Below are positions 1 through 9,094 of a stretch of 64,000 nucleotides of DNA, in pieces. The DNA is taken from NCBI RefSeq assembly GCF_018219455.1, contig NZ_CP056122.1, forward strand, positions 3,962,065-4,026,064, given 5' to 3'. The DNA comes from Moritella sp. 5. GTDB taxonomy: Bacteria > Pseudomonadota > Gammaproteobacteria > Enterobacterales > Moritellaceae. The position numbers and the translations under genes are program-made. Every line of letters begins with the position of its first letter. Within the stretch, counting starts at the first letter, position 1. A model generated the notes under the pieces. That model was not told the DNA's origin, searched no databases, and worked only from the letters and a program-made list of their open reading frames with translations.

Positions 1-893
1 ATAATGCTCATACCGATAAACTCGCTTAACAATACATAATAAAGAATCGGTTTACCGGCATCATTAAACATCACAAACTCAAAGTTTTCAGGGCTTAAAT
101 ATTGCAGTATAAACAAGAATATAAATGGAATTGAACCCACGATTTTAGCGGATGCTCTAGCCTCCGATGTCATAGCATATTTCTTTTTTTCCATTGCATT
201 CGAATCAAAGATCAAACGATTAAGTCGACTTATAATCTCTTTAAGCTGACCACCCCGCTGCATATTTGCGCGTAATGTAATAACAAAAAATAGGAACGTT
301 GGATATGGATAACGCATACAGGATTTTTGAAATACTTTATCGGGCGTTTCACCCAGCTGAAGCCGCTCGCCCATCAATTTAAACTCTCGCCCGACATCAT
401 TATCGAGCGACTGGCCAACAAATATAATCGCGTACATAATACTTTCCCCTGCACTGACGGCACTGGCAAGCATATTAAGCGCATCGGGAAACGCAGACTC
501 AAAGTTATTCTTAGCCCTATTTGCAAGCCACAAATAGCCTAATACAGCAGAAAAAATAAATATGGGTGGAGACACAAAAAACCAATACGTCCGAAAAAAT
601 GTAATATTCACCATGTGTGATAACACCATAATGCAGCTCATAAAGAGAGCAAGTTTAACGTTCGCCCCTTGCCCAAGATACCTGTGTAGGTTGATCCATA
701 TCCTGATTAATTTTTGATTCCAAGTCAGCGCGGTCAGCGAATTAAAATTCAACGCTTGTTGATTTTCGTCCATCGACCTCACCAGCACTGAACGATTAAA
801 ACTCTCTAAGTAGTTGTTTTTCTTTCTGCGAATCGGTTTCAATGCGAATAGGATTAAACCGCCTCCCAAAAAAAGACATAAACTTGCGATCAT
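1..893 (-). CDS. tadB: TadB, Tad pilus inner-membrane platform protein (3' end off the window)
   Basis: Reading the minus strand from an ATG at 893 gives an open frame of 297 codons that runs off the left edge. The product starts [12 protein letters not shown] and has hydrophobic segments near residues 1-18, 80-97, 103-121 and 255-272. A type II secretion F-like stretch lies between them, with FESAFPDALNMLASAVSAGE near residue 135, as in TadB, which works with TadC as the membrane platform for the TadA ATPase. The ATG overlaps the tadA stop codon as ATGA, so the two are translationally coupled. The C-terminus and tadC would lie to the left. Identity follows from the F-domain pattern and the locus order; tadC is the only serious alternative. 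Confidence 0.88.
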   Translation of the reverse strand, partial: MIASLCLFLGGGLILFALKPIRRKKNNYLESFNRSVLVRSMDENQQALNFNSLTALTWNQKLIRIWINLHRYLGQGANVKLALFMSCIMVLSHMVNITFFRTYWFFVSPPIFIFSAVLGYLWLANRAKNNFESAFPDALNMLASAVSAGESIMYAIIFVGQSLDNDVGREFKLMGERLQLGETPDKVFQKSCMRYPYPTFLFFVITLRANMQRGGQLKEIISRLNRLIFDSNAMEKKKYAMTSEARASAKIVGSIPFIFLFILQYLSPENFEFVMFNDAGKPILYYVLLSEFIGMSI

Positions 894-2185
894 GCAGGTT
901 CTCTCCTAAATTCTGGTTTTTCTATCCGGAATGCGGCTGATAATTTGTCTTCCAAACCAAAAAAACGTGCCTTTTCCATCAATACAGATCGTTGCATCAA
1001 GCCTGCCGTAATAAAGTTTCCGTTGATCTTTCCGCTCGGATTATGAGACGCTTGAGGTTGAAAACGAAATATCTCCTCAAGTACAACGTTGCGGCCTTCT
1101 AAACCAACGACTTCCGTAATACTCATGACTTTTCGACTGCCATCATGCAAACGACTGATTTGAATAACCAAATCGACGGCACTGACAATGGTTCGTCTGA
1201 TCGCTTCAAGGGGTAAGTTATTGGTCGCCATCATAACCATGGCTTCAACACGCGCAAGCGCATCTCTTGGCGTATTCGCATGCAGAGTTGACATAGAGCC
1301 ATCATGCCCCGTGTTCATTGCTTGCAACATTTCAAACGCTTCAGCACCTCGACACTCACCAACAATGATCCGATCGGGTCTCATACGCAGTGAATTAATC
1401 ACTAGATCGCGCTGTGAGATAGCTCCATTACCCTCGATACCAGCGGTTCTCGTTTCAAGTCGTACAACATGCGGCTGCTGAAGCTTAAGTTCGGCGGCAT
1501 CTTCAATAGTCACGATCCGCTCATTTTCAGAAATAAACTGAGAAAGCGCGTTCAACATGGTGGTTTTACCTGAGCCTGTCCCGCCAGAAATCAAAATATT
1601 CAAACGACAGTGAGCCGCGATCATCAATAACTGCGCCATCTCTGGTGACATAGCACCAAATTCGGCAAGCTTTTCTAAGCCAATATTACTTTTTTTAAAT
1701 TTACGTATCGATATGGATGTGCCATCAATCGCCACAGGGGGAATAACAATATTCACACGACTGCCATCGGCTAAACGCGCGTCACACGTTGGCTGTGACT
1801 CATCAACACGCCTGCCCACTCGGTTAGCAATACGCTTGGCGATTTGGATCAATTGTTCCTCGTCTATAAAGGATGCAGCCGAACGTTCGACCAGTCCATT
1901 ACGCTCGATAAATACATGGCTGGCCCCATTAATCATAATGTCACTGATGCTATCGTCGTCCATGAGTGATTGCAGAGGCCCTAAACCGTGAATTTCATCG
2001 ATTAAATTTTCGGTGAATTCAGCTCTTACCACTGTTGTAAGGGGAAATTCATAACGCTCTGCCAGTAAATCAATGGCATCCGCCAGCTGTTTAGATAACT
2101 GTTCTTTGGTCAGAGTATTGACAGCCTCCGCGTCAAGCGCATCGAAAATTTGCCGCCTCAAATTCGCATAAACAGACATTTCCAT
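890..2185 (-). CDS. tadA: TadA (CpaF), Tad pilus secretion ATPase
   Basis: A 431-residue type IV secretion/pilus ATPase that powers Flp pilus assembly at the cytoplasmic face of the inner membrane. The N-terminal half carries the CpaF-type region ([16 protein letters not shown] near 83-98). Walker A GGTGSGKT is at about residues 201-208, followed by the Asp-box and Walker B regions ([22 protein letters not shown]) and the His-box MSTLHANTP. Length is normal for CpaF/TadA. The start overlaps the tadZ stop as TAATG; a second ATG two codons downstream could be used instead. It sits between tadZ and tadB in the standard Tad gene order. Confidence 0.96.
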   Translation of the reverse strand: MEMSVYANLRRQIFDALDAEAVNTLTKEQLSKQLADAIDLLAERYEFPLTTVVRAEFTENLIDEIHGLGPLQSLMDDDSISDIMINGASHVFIERNGLVERSAASFIDEEQLIQIAKRIANRVGRRVDESQPTCDARLADGSRVNIVIPPVAIDGTSISIRKFKKSNIGLEKLAEFGAMSPEMAQLLMIAAHCRLNILISGGTGSGKTTMLNALSQFISENERIVTIEDAAELKLQQPHVVRLETRTAGIEGNGAISQRDLVINSLRMRPDRIIVGECRGAEAFEMLQAMNTGHDGSMSTLHANTPRDALARVEAMVMMATNNLPLEAIRRTIVSAVDLVIQISRLHDGSRKVMSITEVVGLEGRNVVLEEIFRFQPQASHNPSGKINGNFITAGLMQRSVLMEKARFFGLEDKLSAAFRIEKPEFRREPA

Positions 2186-3420
2186 TATATGATGCCCTTA
2201 AGTAAGCGCTTAATTGAAAAGCCTTTATAGGGTATGAACTGCTGACCAAGGATCAACCCAGTCAATTTATGCAGATCTCTCGATAATGCCGTATTGAGTT
2301 GATAAAGGTGCTTACCTTCTATGATGTCTTTACACGCATTTTTATCAAACGCGCAGACCACATCAATCTTTTCGCCTAAAAAATTCTCGATTTCAGATCG
2401 TGTAATACTGGCTGACGTTTCAGGCCGCGTATGGTTCATCACCAAAATACACCGCAGCGGAGCGCCTATCTCATTCAGTACCGACATAACACGGCCCGCT
2501 TCTCTGACACTAGACACGGTTGGATCAATAATAAGCACGAAAATATCACACTGCAGAGAGACGTAAAGTAGATCGCTTTTGGTGTTACCAGAGCGCGATA
2601 GATCTTCTAAGACAAAGTTGTTCTGTTTCGCCAATTCGGTTACAAAAACACGAATATATTCTTTTAATTCGCGCTTATTGAGTTCAGAAGATTCGATGGA
2701 TAGAACCGACAACATATCGGTCACTTTCTTGGTCATGCTCATGGCATAAGTGAAATCCATATCTGTGCCCATGCTACCTTTCTGCACAGTCCGTTTTTCA
2801 AAGTCAGGGATCCCCAAAAAAACATCGAGCTCGCCCCCCGTAAAGTTGTGGTCGACGATCACACACGAACTTTTCTCTACACTACTTAACATAAGCCCGA
2901 CTTCACTCGTTAACAGCGTTGTCCCTAAACCACCTTTAGAGCCCCAAAATGCGACTTTTTTAGCGATCCGATTCTTTCCAAGTCCAGCTTGTTTTTTTCG
3001 ATTTTCATAAACATGCTTGACAAAATCGACGAGTTCAACTTTCGTGATCGGCCAAAATAGATAATAAAACCCCATCGCCTTTAAATTTCGAATTGTCGAT
3101 ATCGCGTCTTCACTGCCAATCACAATAACTGAAGCATGATTTGGTAGCAGAGACGCGATTCTTTCCATATCCAGCGCTACATTCTGGCTTCGATTAAGCT
3201 CAACAAGCACAACTTCGATTGACGAGTCTCTGACGTAGCGACGGATATTTTCATCGATATTCTCAAGACTCGCTGGTGTCGAGAACCCCTCAAAACGAAA
3301 GGCTTCTTCTATTAACACTCTACATTCAGATGTTTGGTTAAATAACACGGCTGAAAAGATGTCCTCACGTTTTACTACTTCAGCATTTTTTGATTTAAGC
3401 CGTTCTACAATATCAAGCAT
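2185..3420 (-). CDS. tadZ: TadZ (CpaE), Tad pilus localisation ATPase-like protein
   Basis: A 411-residue protein with an N-terminal receiver-like domain (about residues 20-140) and a C-terminal MinD/ParA-like domain starting AFWGSKGGLGTT at about 157-168. The deviant Walker A has GGLGTT where ParA/MinD proteins have GGVGKT, so the signature lysine after the second glycine is absent, as is common in TadZ. TadZ proteins mark the polar or focal site of pilus assembly and recruit TadA. The gene starts one base before the rcpB-like stop and ends one base into tadA, so all three are coupled. Assignment rests on domain order and position. Confidence 0.9.
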   Translation of the reverse strand: MLDIVERLKSKNAEVVKREDIFSAVLFNQTSECRVLIEEAFRFEGFSTPASLENIDENIRRYVRDSSIEVVLVELNRSQNVALDMERIASLLPNHASVIVIGSEDAISTIRNLKAMGFYYLFWPITKVELVDFVKHVYENRKKQAGLGKNRIAKKVAFWGSKGGLGTTLLTSEVGLMLSSVEKSSCVIVDHNFTGGELDVFLGIPDFEKRTVQKGSMGTDMDFTYAMSMTKKVTDMLSVLSIESSELNKRELKEYIRVFVTELAKQNNFVLEDLSRSGNTKSDLLYVSLQCDIFVLIIDPTVSSVREAGRVMSVLNEIGAPLRCILVMNHTRPETSASITRSEIENFLGEKIDVVCAFDKNACKDIIEGKHLYQLNTALSRDLHKLTGLILGQQFIPYKGFSIKRLLKGII

Positions 3421-3947
3421 TACAAAGCCTTTGATGGACGAATATCCATGTTTGAGTGATCCAATACCGTTTCAGGACGGGCCATTGACTTCCAACGAAG
3501 TCCATCTACATAACAACCTGCATCCTGCGTAAAAAAATCACCCGATTGAGCAGGCCGACAAAGTGGCACAGTCACTTGATGTCGAGTTACCCGGATCACA
3601 TAATCAAAACGCTGCTGAAGCGGTTCCTTAACACGCGTAATGTGGATCATTGCGGCATCAATACCTTGTTGATGCAATTGAACACTCACTTTTTGAGCAA
3701 ACTTGTACGCGGTATTATTCGCCACGTACATTTCCACCTGCCCAAATAACATGTTTTCTTTTTGATCTATTAGAAAAGTATCAAGTCTATTTTTAACCTC
3801 TATTCTTTTGCTTTTATGCAAGTTAAAAGACAATGCATAATGTGTGGGGACGACATCAAGGCTAATACCATGATTGACATCAGCACGATCAGCGCAAGCG
3901 GTTAAAAACAATATACTGGTTATAATCAATGCATTGATATGTTTCAC
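3420..3947 (-). CDS. rcpB: RcpB/CpaD-like outer-membrane lipoprotein of the Tad system
   Basis: A 175-residue lipoprotein. The signal peptide ends in a lipobox, LFLTAC, with the lipidated Cys at about residue 18. The rest is a compact domain with two further cysteines near the C-terminus (VPLCRPAQ and DAGCYVDG). In Tad loci the gene between the secretin rcpA and tadZ encodes the small lipoprotein RcpB or CpaD, thought to stabilise the secretin. The sequence itself is weakly conserved, so the name depends mainly on position, size and lipobox. The start overlaps the rcpA stop by four bases and the stop overlaps the tadZ start by one, showing tight operon packing. Confidence 0.72.
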   Translation of the reverse strand: MKHINALIITSILFLTACADRADVNHGISLDVVPTHYALSFNLHKSKRIEVKNRLDTFLIDQKENMLFGQVEMYVANNTAYKFAQKVSVQLHQQGIDAAMIHITRVKEPLQQRFDYVIRVTRHQVTVPLCRPAQSGDFFTQDAGCYVDGLRWKSMARPETVLDHSNMDIRPSKAL

Positions 3948-5260
3948 AGCTTAAACCCTCCATCTGATAGCAAGGTGGCCGTCCATTTAACACTCTTTGC
4001 AGAAAACGCCTGTTCAACCGCAAAAAAACGCCTTAGGGTTGTTGTTCTCTGCATACTAGGGAGTTGAATTTGATCTGCGCTAATCGGTTTGACAAGGTTT
4101 ACGGTCGCTATAATAATAAGCTCCGTTTTATTCCGCTTTGTCTCTGTCTTTCTAAATAGCGCACCCAAAAGTGGAATTTCAGCAATCAAAGGGACTTTTT
4201 TTAATACTTCTTTATCTTCACTGCTGAGTAAACCACCTAATAGGAAACTCTGGCCATCGCCTAACTCAACCGTCGTGCTTGCTCTACGGGTTTTAAGTGC
4301 CGGCAAATTATACGTACTGTCTGCATACTGGGTATCTAAATTACTGACTTCAGGTGCCAAAGAAAGCCTGATTTTACTGTCTTGTAATACCTTGGCAGAG
4401 ACTGTAAGTTTAATGCCATATTCTTTGTATGATATATTCGTACTCCCATCTACCGTGTACATCATCGGCAATTCCCCCCCGACCAGAAATTCTGCCGACT
4501 CACCCGAGATCACCGACAAATTAGGCTCGGCCAAGATTTGCCCCAATGAATCATTTCCCGTCGCCGAGATCCAAGAAAGAAGATCTGAAGAAGCACCACT
4601 CGTCAGGTTTTTCATAAATTGTCCAGTTCCATTTAAAATGGATCCATACTCGATGCCGATATCTTCAAGAAAAGAATGTGAAACTTCCGCTATCGATAAT
4701 TTGACATTTACTTGTTTGGTTATTGCTAATTCAAGTTCATTCACTAGACCTGGGTAGATATTCTGGTTTGTATCATTCACTGACATGTTTTCACCATCAT
4801 TTCCATTGATTGATTTTGATATAATATTCAACAGCTTATCTAAAACCCCCTGAGATGATACAACGCCTCTGACCAATACCCTGTTGCCCACATTCGTTAA
4901 TGTCACCTCTTGCGTAGGGAATAAATGACGTATTTGGTTTCTAACACTGGCAAGGTTACGCTCAACCACGACTTTGTAGTTAGCGATGGTTTCGCCATCT
5001 TCATCAAAAATGATGAGGTGTGTTTGACTACGTTGTTTGGCATAAATGATGACTTTGTGCTTGTCGATGACTTGGTAATCCGCCACATTGGGATCACTAA
5101 TGAATAGGGTGCCAATTTCACTCTGCGTGGTGACTGTATGTGCATCACCATTATCAAGATAAATCCATTTCGCCGCATAAGCACAATGAGAAAAAAGGAA
5201 TAAACACAATGTGATGAATAGGCTTAATAACGCCTGTATATTTAATTTTATATTTTTCAT
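3944..5260 (-). CDS. rcpA: RcpA (CpaC), Tad pilus outer-membrane secretin
   Basis: A 438-residue secretin with a signal peptide (residues 1 to about 29, ending HCAYAAK). It has an N-terminal pilus-secretin domain with a BON-like stretch (VTLTNVGNRVLVRGVVSS near 118-135) and a C-terminal secretin domain. Typical secretin elements are ILAEPNLSVISGESAEFLVGG, the VELGDGQSFLLGGLL segment and VPLIAEIPLLGALF near residues 350-366. It forms the multimeric outer-membrane channel through which the Flp pilus exits. The gene abuts rcpC (shared base at 5260) and overlaps rcpB. Length is slightly short for the family, but all landmark segments are present. Confidence 0.94.
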   Translation of the reverse strand: MKNIKLNIQALLSLFITLCLFLFSHCAYAAKWIYLDNGDAHTVTTQSEIGTLFISDPNVADYQVIDKHKVIIYAKQRSQTHLIIFDEDGETIANYKVVVERNLASVRNQIRHLFPTQEVTLTNVGNRVLVRGVVSSQGVLDKLLNIISKSINGNDGENMSVNDTNQNIYPGLVNELELAITKQVNVKLSIAEVSHSFLEDIGIEYGSILNGTGQFMKNLTSGASSDLLSWISATGNDSLGQILAEPNLSVISGESAEFLVGGELPMMYTVDGSTNISYKEYGIKLTVSAKVLQDSKIRLSLAPEVSNLDTQYADSTYNLPALKTRRASTTVELGDGQSFLLGGLLSSEDKEVLKKVPLIAEIPLLGALFRKTETKRNKTELIIIATVNLVKPISADQIQLPSMQRTTTLRRFFAVEQAFSAKSVKWTATLLSDGGFKL

Positions 5261-6063
5261 TATTTAACCACCACACGGTCCGCCCGCATCTCTGTAATGG
5301 ATTTGAAGTCTGCTAATACATCACCCGCATCCGCTTTTAAATCACCTGCGGTATAATCGCCAACTGATTTGTGCACTTCTATTTCAGAGATTCGCTTCGC
5401 AACCGTTAACTTAGCGACTTGTTTTCTGGTTAATTCCAATACAATGTCAACACTGCTTGGCACTGTATCAATCCTGCCTTTCTCGACAGTCACTTGCTCT
5501 ATAACATTAAGGACTTTAATGTTTAAAAGCACCGGATTAACCCCAAACCTTCGCGCCGATTTTACGCCTGTGCTACCTTCCATACGGGACTGCGGTAATG
5601 TTAGCGCGACAATATCCACATGCATGCCATTATTCATGGCGCCACCAACGATTGCTCCTACTGGTACACTCAAGAAATAAGGCACCCTATCTGGGGCTAG
5701 TACGAGTTCGATATAACGCGGGTCTTGTGGTAAAACGATCATGTCAGAGAATAACAAGGTACGCTTCGGGTATTTCTGACCATAAACCCCCCCCGATGAG
5801 AAATTGATTGTCATTTCGGCATCAATCCCATTCTGATTCGCTTCTGATTCAGATAAGTATCTAATTTCAAGGTCACTACGCGTGACTGTGTCACCGCGAT
5901 CTACGTCTTTTTTTAACCACCAGCTCTTGATCTTGTCGGCCTGTTCTACTTGTTCTCGAGTAACCGCAGCCTTGTTTTCGGCATTGCTTAAGGAGCCAGC
6001 AATACCATACAAGCCCATGATAATAAGGCCAATTGCAAGACTTAAAATAATTTTAGACTTCAC
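5260..6063 (-). CDS. rcpC: RcpC (CpaB), Tad pilus assembly SAF-domain protein
   Basis: A 267-residue periplasmic or membrane-anchored protein. One N-terminal transmembrane helix (about residues 5-24) is followed by a SAF domain beginning WWLKKDVDRGDTVTRSDLE near 48-66, then the RcpC/CpaB fold (VGAIVGGAMNNGMHVDIV near 136-153). CpaB/RcpC proteins act with the secretin and modify or position the Flp pilus; their SAF domain may contact peptidoglycan, which is inference from the family. The gene lies nine bases downstream of tadV and ends at the first base of rcpA, consistent with a single transcript from flp. Confidence 0.92.
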   Translation of the reverse strand: MKSKIILSLAIGLIIMGLYGIAGSLSNAENKAAVTREQVEQADKIKSWWLKKDVDRGDTVTRSDLEIRYLSESEANQNGIDAEMTINFSSGGVYGQKYPKRTLLFSDMIVLPQDPRYIELVLAPDRVPYFLSVPVGAIVGGAMNNGMHVDIVALTLPQSRMEGSTGVKSARRFGVNPVLLNIKVLNVIEQVTVEKGRIDTVPSSVDIVLELTRKQVAKLTVAKRISEIEVHKSVGDYTAGDLKADAGDVLADFKSITEMRADRVVVK

Positions 6064-6072
6064 AGAAAGTTC

Positions 6073-6501
6073 CTAGATTGATGCTGCAATACCCAGTAGA
6101 GCACCGACACAAATAGCGAAACCATAAGGTACTCCGCGTGTGTAAGCTTCTTTTCTGTACCACGACAAAAGAAACAGTATTACGGCTTGTAAACCACCAA
6201 TAAAGAGAATGACCATCACGGTTAACAGTAAATAATTCGGTGCAATTGCAATAGAGAAAGCAAACAATAATTTGACATCTCCCCCTCCAATCATGTTGAA
6301 CCGGTTGAGCGTAAACCCGATGATTAAAACCAATGTTGAATTAATGATATTAAGATGATCGTAATGCTGAATGAAAATAAGAAAGCACAATACAAATATG
6401 CACATACAATGAAGATTCGTTATCTGCCGCCGTTTAAAATCGGAAAGACAGATAAAAATGGAAAATGTGGCTATCAACAGCCACAAATTAGATCCCATCA
6501 A
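6073..6501 (-). CDS. tadV: TadV (CpaA), Flp prepilin peptidase
   Basis: A 142-residue polytopic membrane protein with about five hydrophobic segments. The aspartyl prepilin peptidase signature GGGDVKLLF is near residues 72-80, and a second catalytic Asp is expected in the first loop (LSDFKRRQI near 19-27). TadV is the short A24-family peptidase that cleaves Flp and pseudopilin leaders before the hydrophobic helix. It begins exactly where flp ends (stop at 6502, start at 6501). The length matches CpaA/TadV and is much shorter than PilD, which also carries an N-methylation domain. Confidence 0.93.
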   Translation of the reverse strand: MMGSNLWLLIATFSIFICLSDFKRRQITNLHCMCIFVLCFLIFIQHYDHLNIINSTLVLIIGFTLNRFNMIGGGDVKLLFAFSIAIAPNYLLLTVMVILFIGGLQAVILFLLSWYRKEAYTRGVPYGFAICVGALLGIAASI

Positions 6502-6717
6502 TTAGCCTGTTGTAACAGTTTTAGCTGAGGAGATATTTTCTGCAATTGACGCCATTGCATCCGTTAATGCCGCATTTAAACTCGTATTAAATACAGCTAA
6601 TACGATAGTTGAAATAGCCACACCAATAATTGCGTATTCGATTGCGGTCACACCGCGTTGATCGTTTTTAAACTCGTTAAATGCTACAGCTGATTTTACA
6701 TATAATTTAGTGATCAT
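6502..6717 (-). CDS. flp: Flp type IVb major pilin
   Basis: A 71-residue prepilin with a leader ending in QRG followed by VTAIEYAIIGVAI, the class IVb cleavage and hydrophobic motif. The Glu five residues after the cleavage site (AIEY) is the residue needed for assembly. The mature pilin is about 50 residues, normal for Flp. A good ribosome site (GGAAGG) lies about nine bases upstream of the ATG. It is the first gene of the minus-strand Tad operon, and the 440 bp upstream hold the putative control region. Confidence 0.95.
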   Translation of the reverse strand: MITKLYVKSAVAFNEFKNDQRGVTAIEYAIIGVAISTIVLAVFNTSLNAALTDAMASIAENISSAKTVTTG

Positions 6718-6859
6718 TTTTCTTTACCTTCCATGAATAAAGTTGAGATCGAGATGCTAAATTCATCTCGTCTATAACAAATAATTCACCATCGAGGTTA
6801 ACCAAGATGATGAATTAAGTTCATGTATTTAACCAAGCAGCAGATAAAATAGACACTAA

Positions 6860-6963
6860 GGGAACTTAAGCTAACTTACACTAGCTTAAACTTACTTACA
6901 CTTGAGGTATTTACGCTACTTTACAAAGACTTACATATAATACCAGCAATTTACACTTGAGGT
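6860..6963. promoter_or_regulatory. TTAC motif array upstream of the flp operon
   Basis: TTAC occurs at 6876, 6892, 6896, 6911, 6921, 6931 and 6951. From 6911 the spacing is 10, 10 and 20 bp, and 6876 to 6896 is 20 bp, so most copies lie on one face of the helix. A longer direct repeat, TTACACTTGAGGT, occurs at 6896-6908 and 6951-6963. This is about 150-250 bp upstream of flp and looks like multi-site binding for a regulator. The identity of the regulator is unknown; the nearby NYN-winged-helix protein is a candidate. Confidence 0.45.
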
Positions 6964-7034
6964 GGGTGGTGATGATATAAACACCAAAAAAGTGTGATTC
7001 TAGCTAACCAAACGTCTGCGGCCTATACAAAAAA

Positions 7035-7092
7035 TTGACAATACTCCTACACAGCGTTATTTAAGCTGAGTAAATAAAACGTAAATTTACGT
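7035..7092 (+). promoter_or_regulatory. Sigma-70-like promoter with a palindromic operator
   Basis: TTGACA at 7035-7040, a 17-bp spacer and TATTTA at 7058-7063 form a good rightward promoter. A perfect 14-bp palindrome, ACGTAAATTTACGT, at 7079-7092 sits just after the expected start site, a repressor-like position. The palindrome contains TTAC and GTAA, the same core as the array at 6876-6963. The promoter points at the small ORF at 7162. Confidence 0.5.
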
Positions 7093-7161
7093 TCGTATAA
7101 GTCGATTCCAGAGCGATAAGAACAGTAAAATGTTTAGGGTTAAGCTGTGCACTAAAAGTAC

Positions 7162-7398
7162 GTGAGAGATTACCGTATAAATAGGAAGGAAATAGAGGAA
7201 CCCCTTAATCAGCGTTTAAGCTATATGGAAGATGTAGCCTTATACAAGGTAAATAATAACAAACCCATAGAAGATATTACGCGCGAAGAAATTATCATAG
7301 GCAAAGCAATTCAGTCCGCCAATAAAGTCGGCTTGGATAAACAAACATTATTTACGGCTCTAACTCTGATAAAAGCCTCCGCAGAGGAGGCTAAATGA
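7162..7398 (+). CDS. Short chorismate-mutase-like protein (AroQ N-terminal half), possibly a remnant
   Basis: A 78-codon frame starting at GTG just after an in-frame stop (7153). The segment LNQRLSYMEDVALYK, then NKPIED and TREE, closely resembles the first helices of periplasmic AroQ-gamma chorismate mutases (pattern NQRLSYM-DVA-YK---PIED). The Arg, Lys and Asp of that pattern, which help bind chorismate in the family, are present. The C-terminal helices that complete the enzyme are missing and there is no signal peptide. No clear ribosome site precedes the GTG, although a promoter lies upstream at 7035. It is either a decayed gene or a small protein derived from one. Confidence 0.5.
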   Translation: MRDYRINRKEIEEPLNQRLSYMEDVALYKVNNNKPIEDITREEIIIGKAIQSANKVGLDKQTLFTALTLIKASAEEAK

Positions 7399-7492
7399 AT
7401 TGATAATCTACAATCGAATTTTAATTTTCTTACCAATTGGTTTTTGTAAAGTTCGCATAACGTTTTTAATCTTTAACTAAAGGATAATATTT

Positions 7493-8506
7493 TCATAGCT
7501 TTATCAATGATTGAGAAAGAAAGAAGCCTTTCGAACGACGATTTTTTATGAGTTCAATACCAGGTAATTGTACGGCGAGCTTCTTTCTCAACGACGATAT
7601 ACGCATGTATATTGAACGATCTTCTTCATAATAGCTAAAACCATGAATTTTTTCGAATAACGAAGAAACTAAAATAGGCTGCATCGCATCAGACAAGATG
7701 TCTAACAATTCATATTCAGAAGGGATTAACCTTACCTTCACTTCATTATAAAACAAGCTAGAGTACTGATAACTAAGATAAAACCGATCACTTTCCAAAT
7801 CTTTAATCTGTTGACACTCAACTAAATACTGGTCTAGTTTACGCTTAATTCTTTCACTTGAAGCCCTGACTTGGTACGGTTTAGCTATGTAATTAATTTT
7901 TTTTATTCCGTGATTGGCAAGAGAGCAATGAGACGGTGGTCCACTGTAATTCATATTATTTACAGCATAGTCATAAAATGATAATTCTCTATAATTCATA
8001 TCCTTTACAGGCTCTATGAATAACTCAGCTTCCTTTTCATACGAAAAATCTTCAACAAATAACAAATTATCAAACGATTTTCCTAAAATTGCTTGTTCTC
8101 TATCTGAACTTTTACAAACTAACCAGGCTTCACGGCCAAATTTCCTTAATTTATCGGCAATGGCCGTAAAATTAGAGTAACTTGTCATAAAACAATATCG
8201 GTCAATTTTAGGGTTATCAAGATATAAAGTTTCAAAAGAATCTAGGCTTAGAAGAAGCTCAGCTCGGCTATTTACGACATTAGTATTCTGTATATCCACA
8301 ATATTGAAATTATGTTCAACAAGTTGTTTTTTTAGTCTTTTGTTTGCACCCTCTTGATCCCCATATGCCGATTTAATAACAGCAATGCAGTTATATTCAT
8401 CTTCAACAGTCAGTAATGAACTCATGACATTTTCTAGAACAAAATCAACTGATGCCATATTTTCCATATCAACATACACAGCAATATTATAGTTCTTCTT
8501 GATCAT
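7493..8506 (-). CDS. NYN-domain / OmpR-type winged-helix putative transcription regulator
   Basis: 337 residues with two recognisable modules. Residues 5-130 look like a NYN (PIN-like, LabA-type) domain: AVYVDMENM at 9-17, an Asp at about 89 (LSLDSFE), and FMTSYSNFTAIADKLRKFG at 106-124. In active NYN nucleases the last motif is S-G-D-S-D-F; here it reads TSYSNF, so acidic metal-binding residues are lost. Residues of about 255-337 match a PhoB/OmpR winged helix: RLIPSEYELLDILSD, MRISSLRKKL, then a wing ending RRSKGFFL. No receiver domain is present. It lies 1 kb from the flp promoter and may regulate it; that link is inference. Confidence 0.7.
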   Translation of the reverse strand: MIKKNYNIAVYVDMENMASVDFVLENVMSSLLTVEDEYNCIAVIKSAYGDQEGANKRLKKQLVEHNFNIVDIQNTNVVNSRAELLLSLDSFETLYLDNPKIDRYCFMTSYSNFTAIADKLRKFGREAWLVCKSSDREQAILGKSFDNLLFVEDFSYEKEAELFIEPVKDMNYRELSFYDYAVNNMNYSGPPSHCSLANHGIKKINYIAKPYQVRASSERIKRKLDQYLVECQQIKDLESDRFYLSYQYSSLFYNEVKVRLIPSEYELLDILSDAMQPILVSSLFEKIHGFSYYEEDRSIYMRISSLRKKLAVQLPGIELIKNRRSKGFFLSQSLIKL

Positions 8507-9094
8507 AAATTTCCTTGACAGTTACCCCTGAATTTATAGGATATAGTGAGTTGAAATTTAACATAAAGATCACCGCTATTTATCCCGATTAAAGTAAGAC
8601 TTATAAATTTTATTCATAATGAGATCAGCAAACTATGTGCTAATAATTTGGGGTTATTCTTCTATGGTGTAAGAGTCGTTTTACTAAATGATGATCTTAA
8701 CAGTCTGAAGATACCTATTTAAGGGATTCCTAATTATCTAAGGGTCTATACAATAGGGAGATTCGACCGGCTCATCATAATCAACCACAACAAATTAAAT
8801 GAAAAAGTAAGATAAAAACCAATCTAATATTTAAATCTATTTTTAGAATAGCTTGTATTTTTACTATTTATTTTTGTTAAACCCTTATAATTGTTGAACA
8901 ACCTTATGATCACGCTGATTCTATGTGTTTTTTTTAGTCAACACAAGCAAGCCACCCCTTTGTAGGTACCAGGAAGTTGATTTAAATCAATATAATGATA
9001 AAAACACGATCGCATTGTAGCTTCAAGTGAAAAAGGTGGCTGAAGTACGGTAGAACGGCTAAATATCTACTTAGCACACTACCTATCCTGGCAA
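8507..9094. other. Intergenic region without a recognisable gene
   Basis: 588 bp of AT-rich sequence. It must contain the promoter for the minus-strand regulator ending at 7493. I see no coding frame of note, no terminator with a clear stem and T tract, and no tRNA. Confidence 0.5.

Noticed and set aside
327-542. Plus-strand open frame of 71 codons inside tadB
   Set aside because: Antisense to the continuous tadB frame, with no family resemblance; several similar plus-strand frames oppose tadA, tadZ and rcpA.
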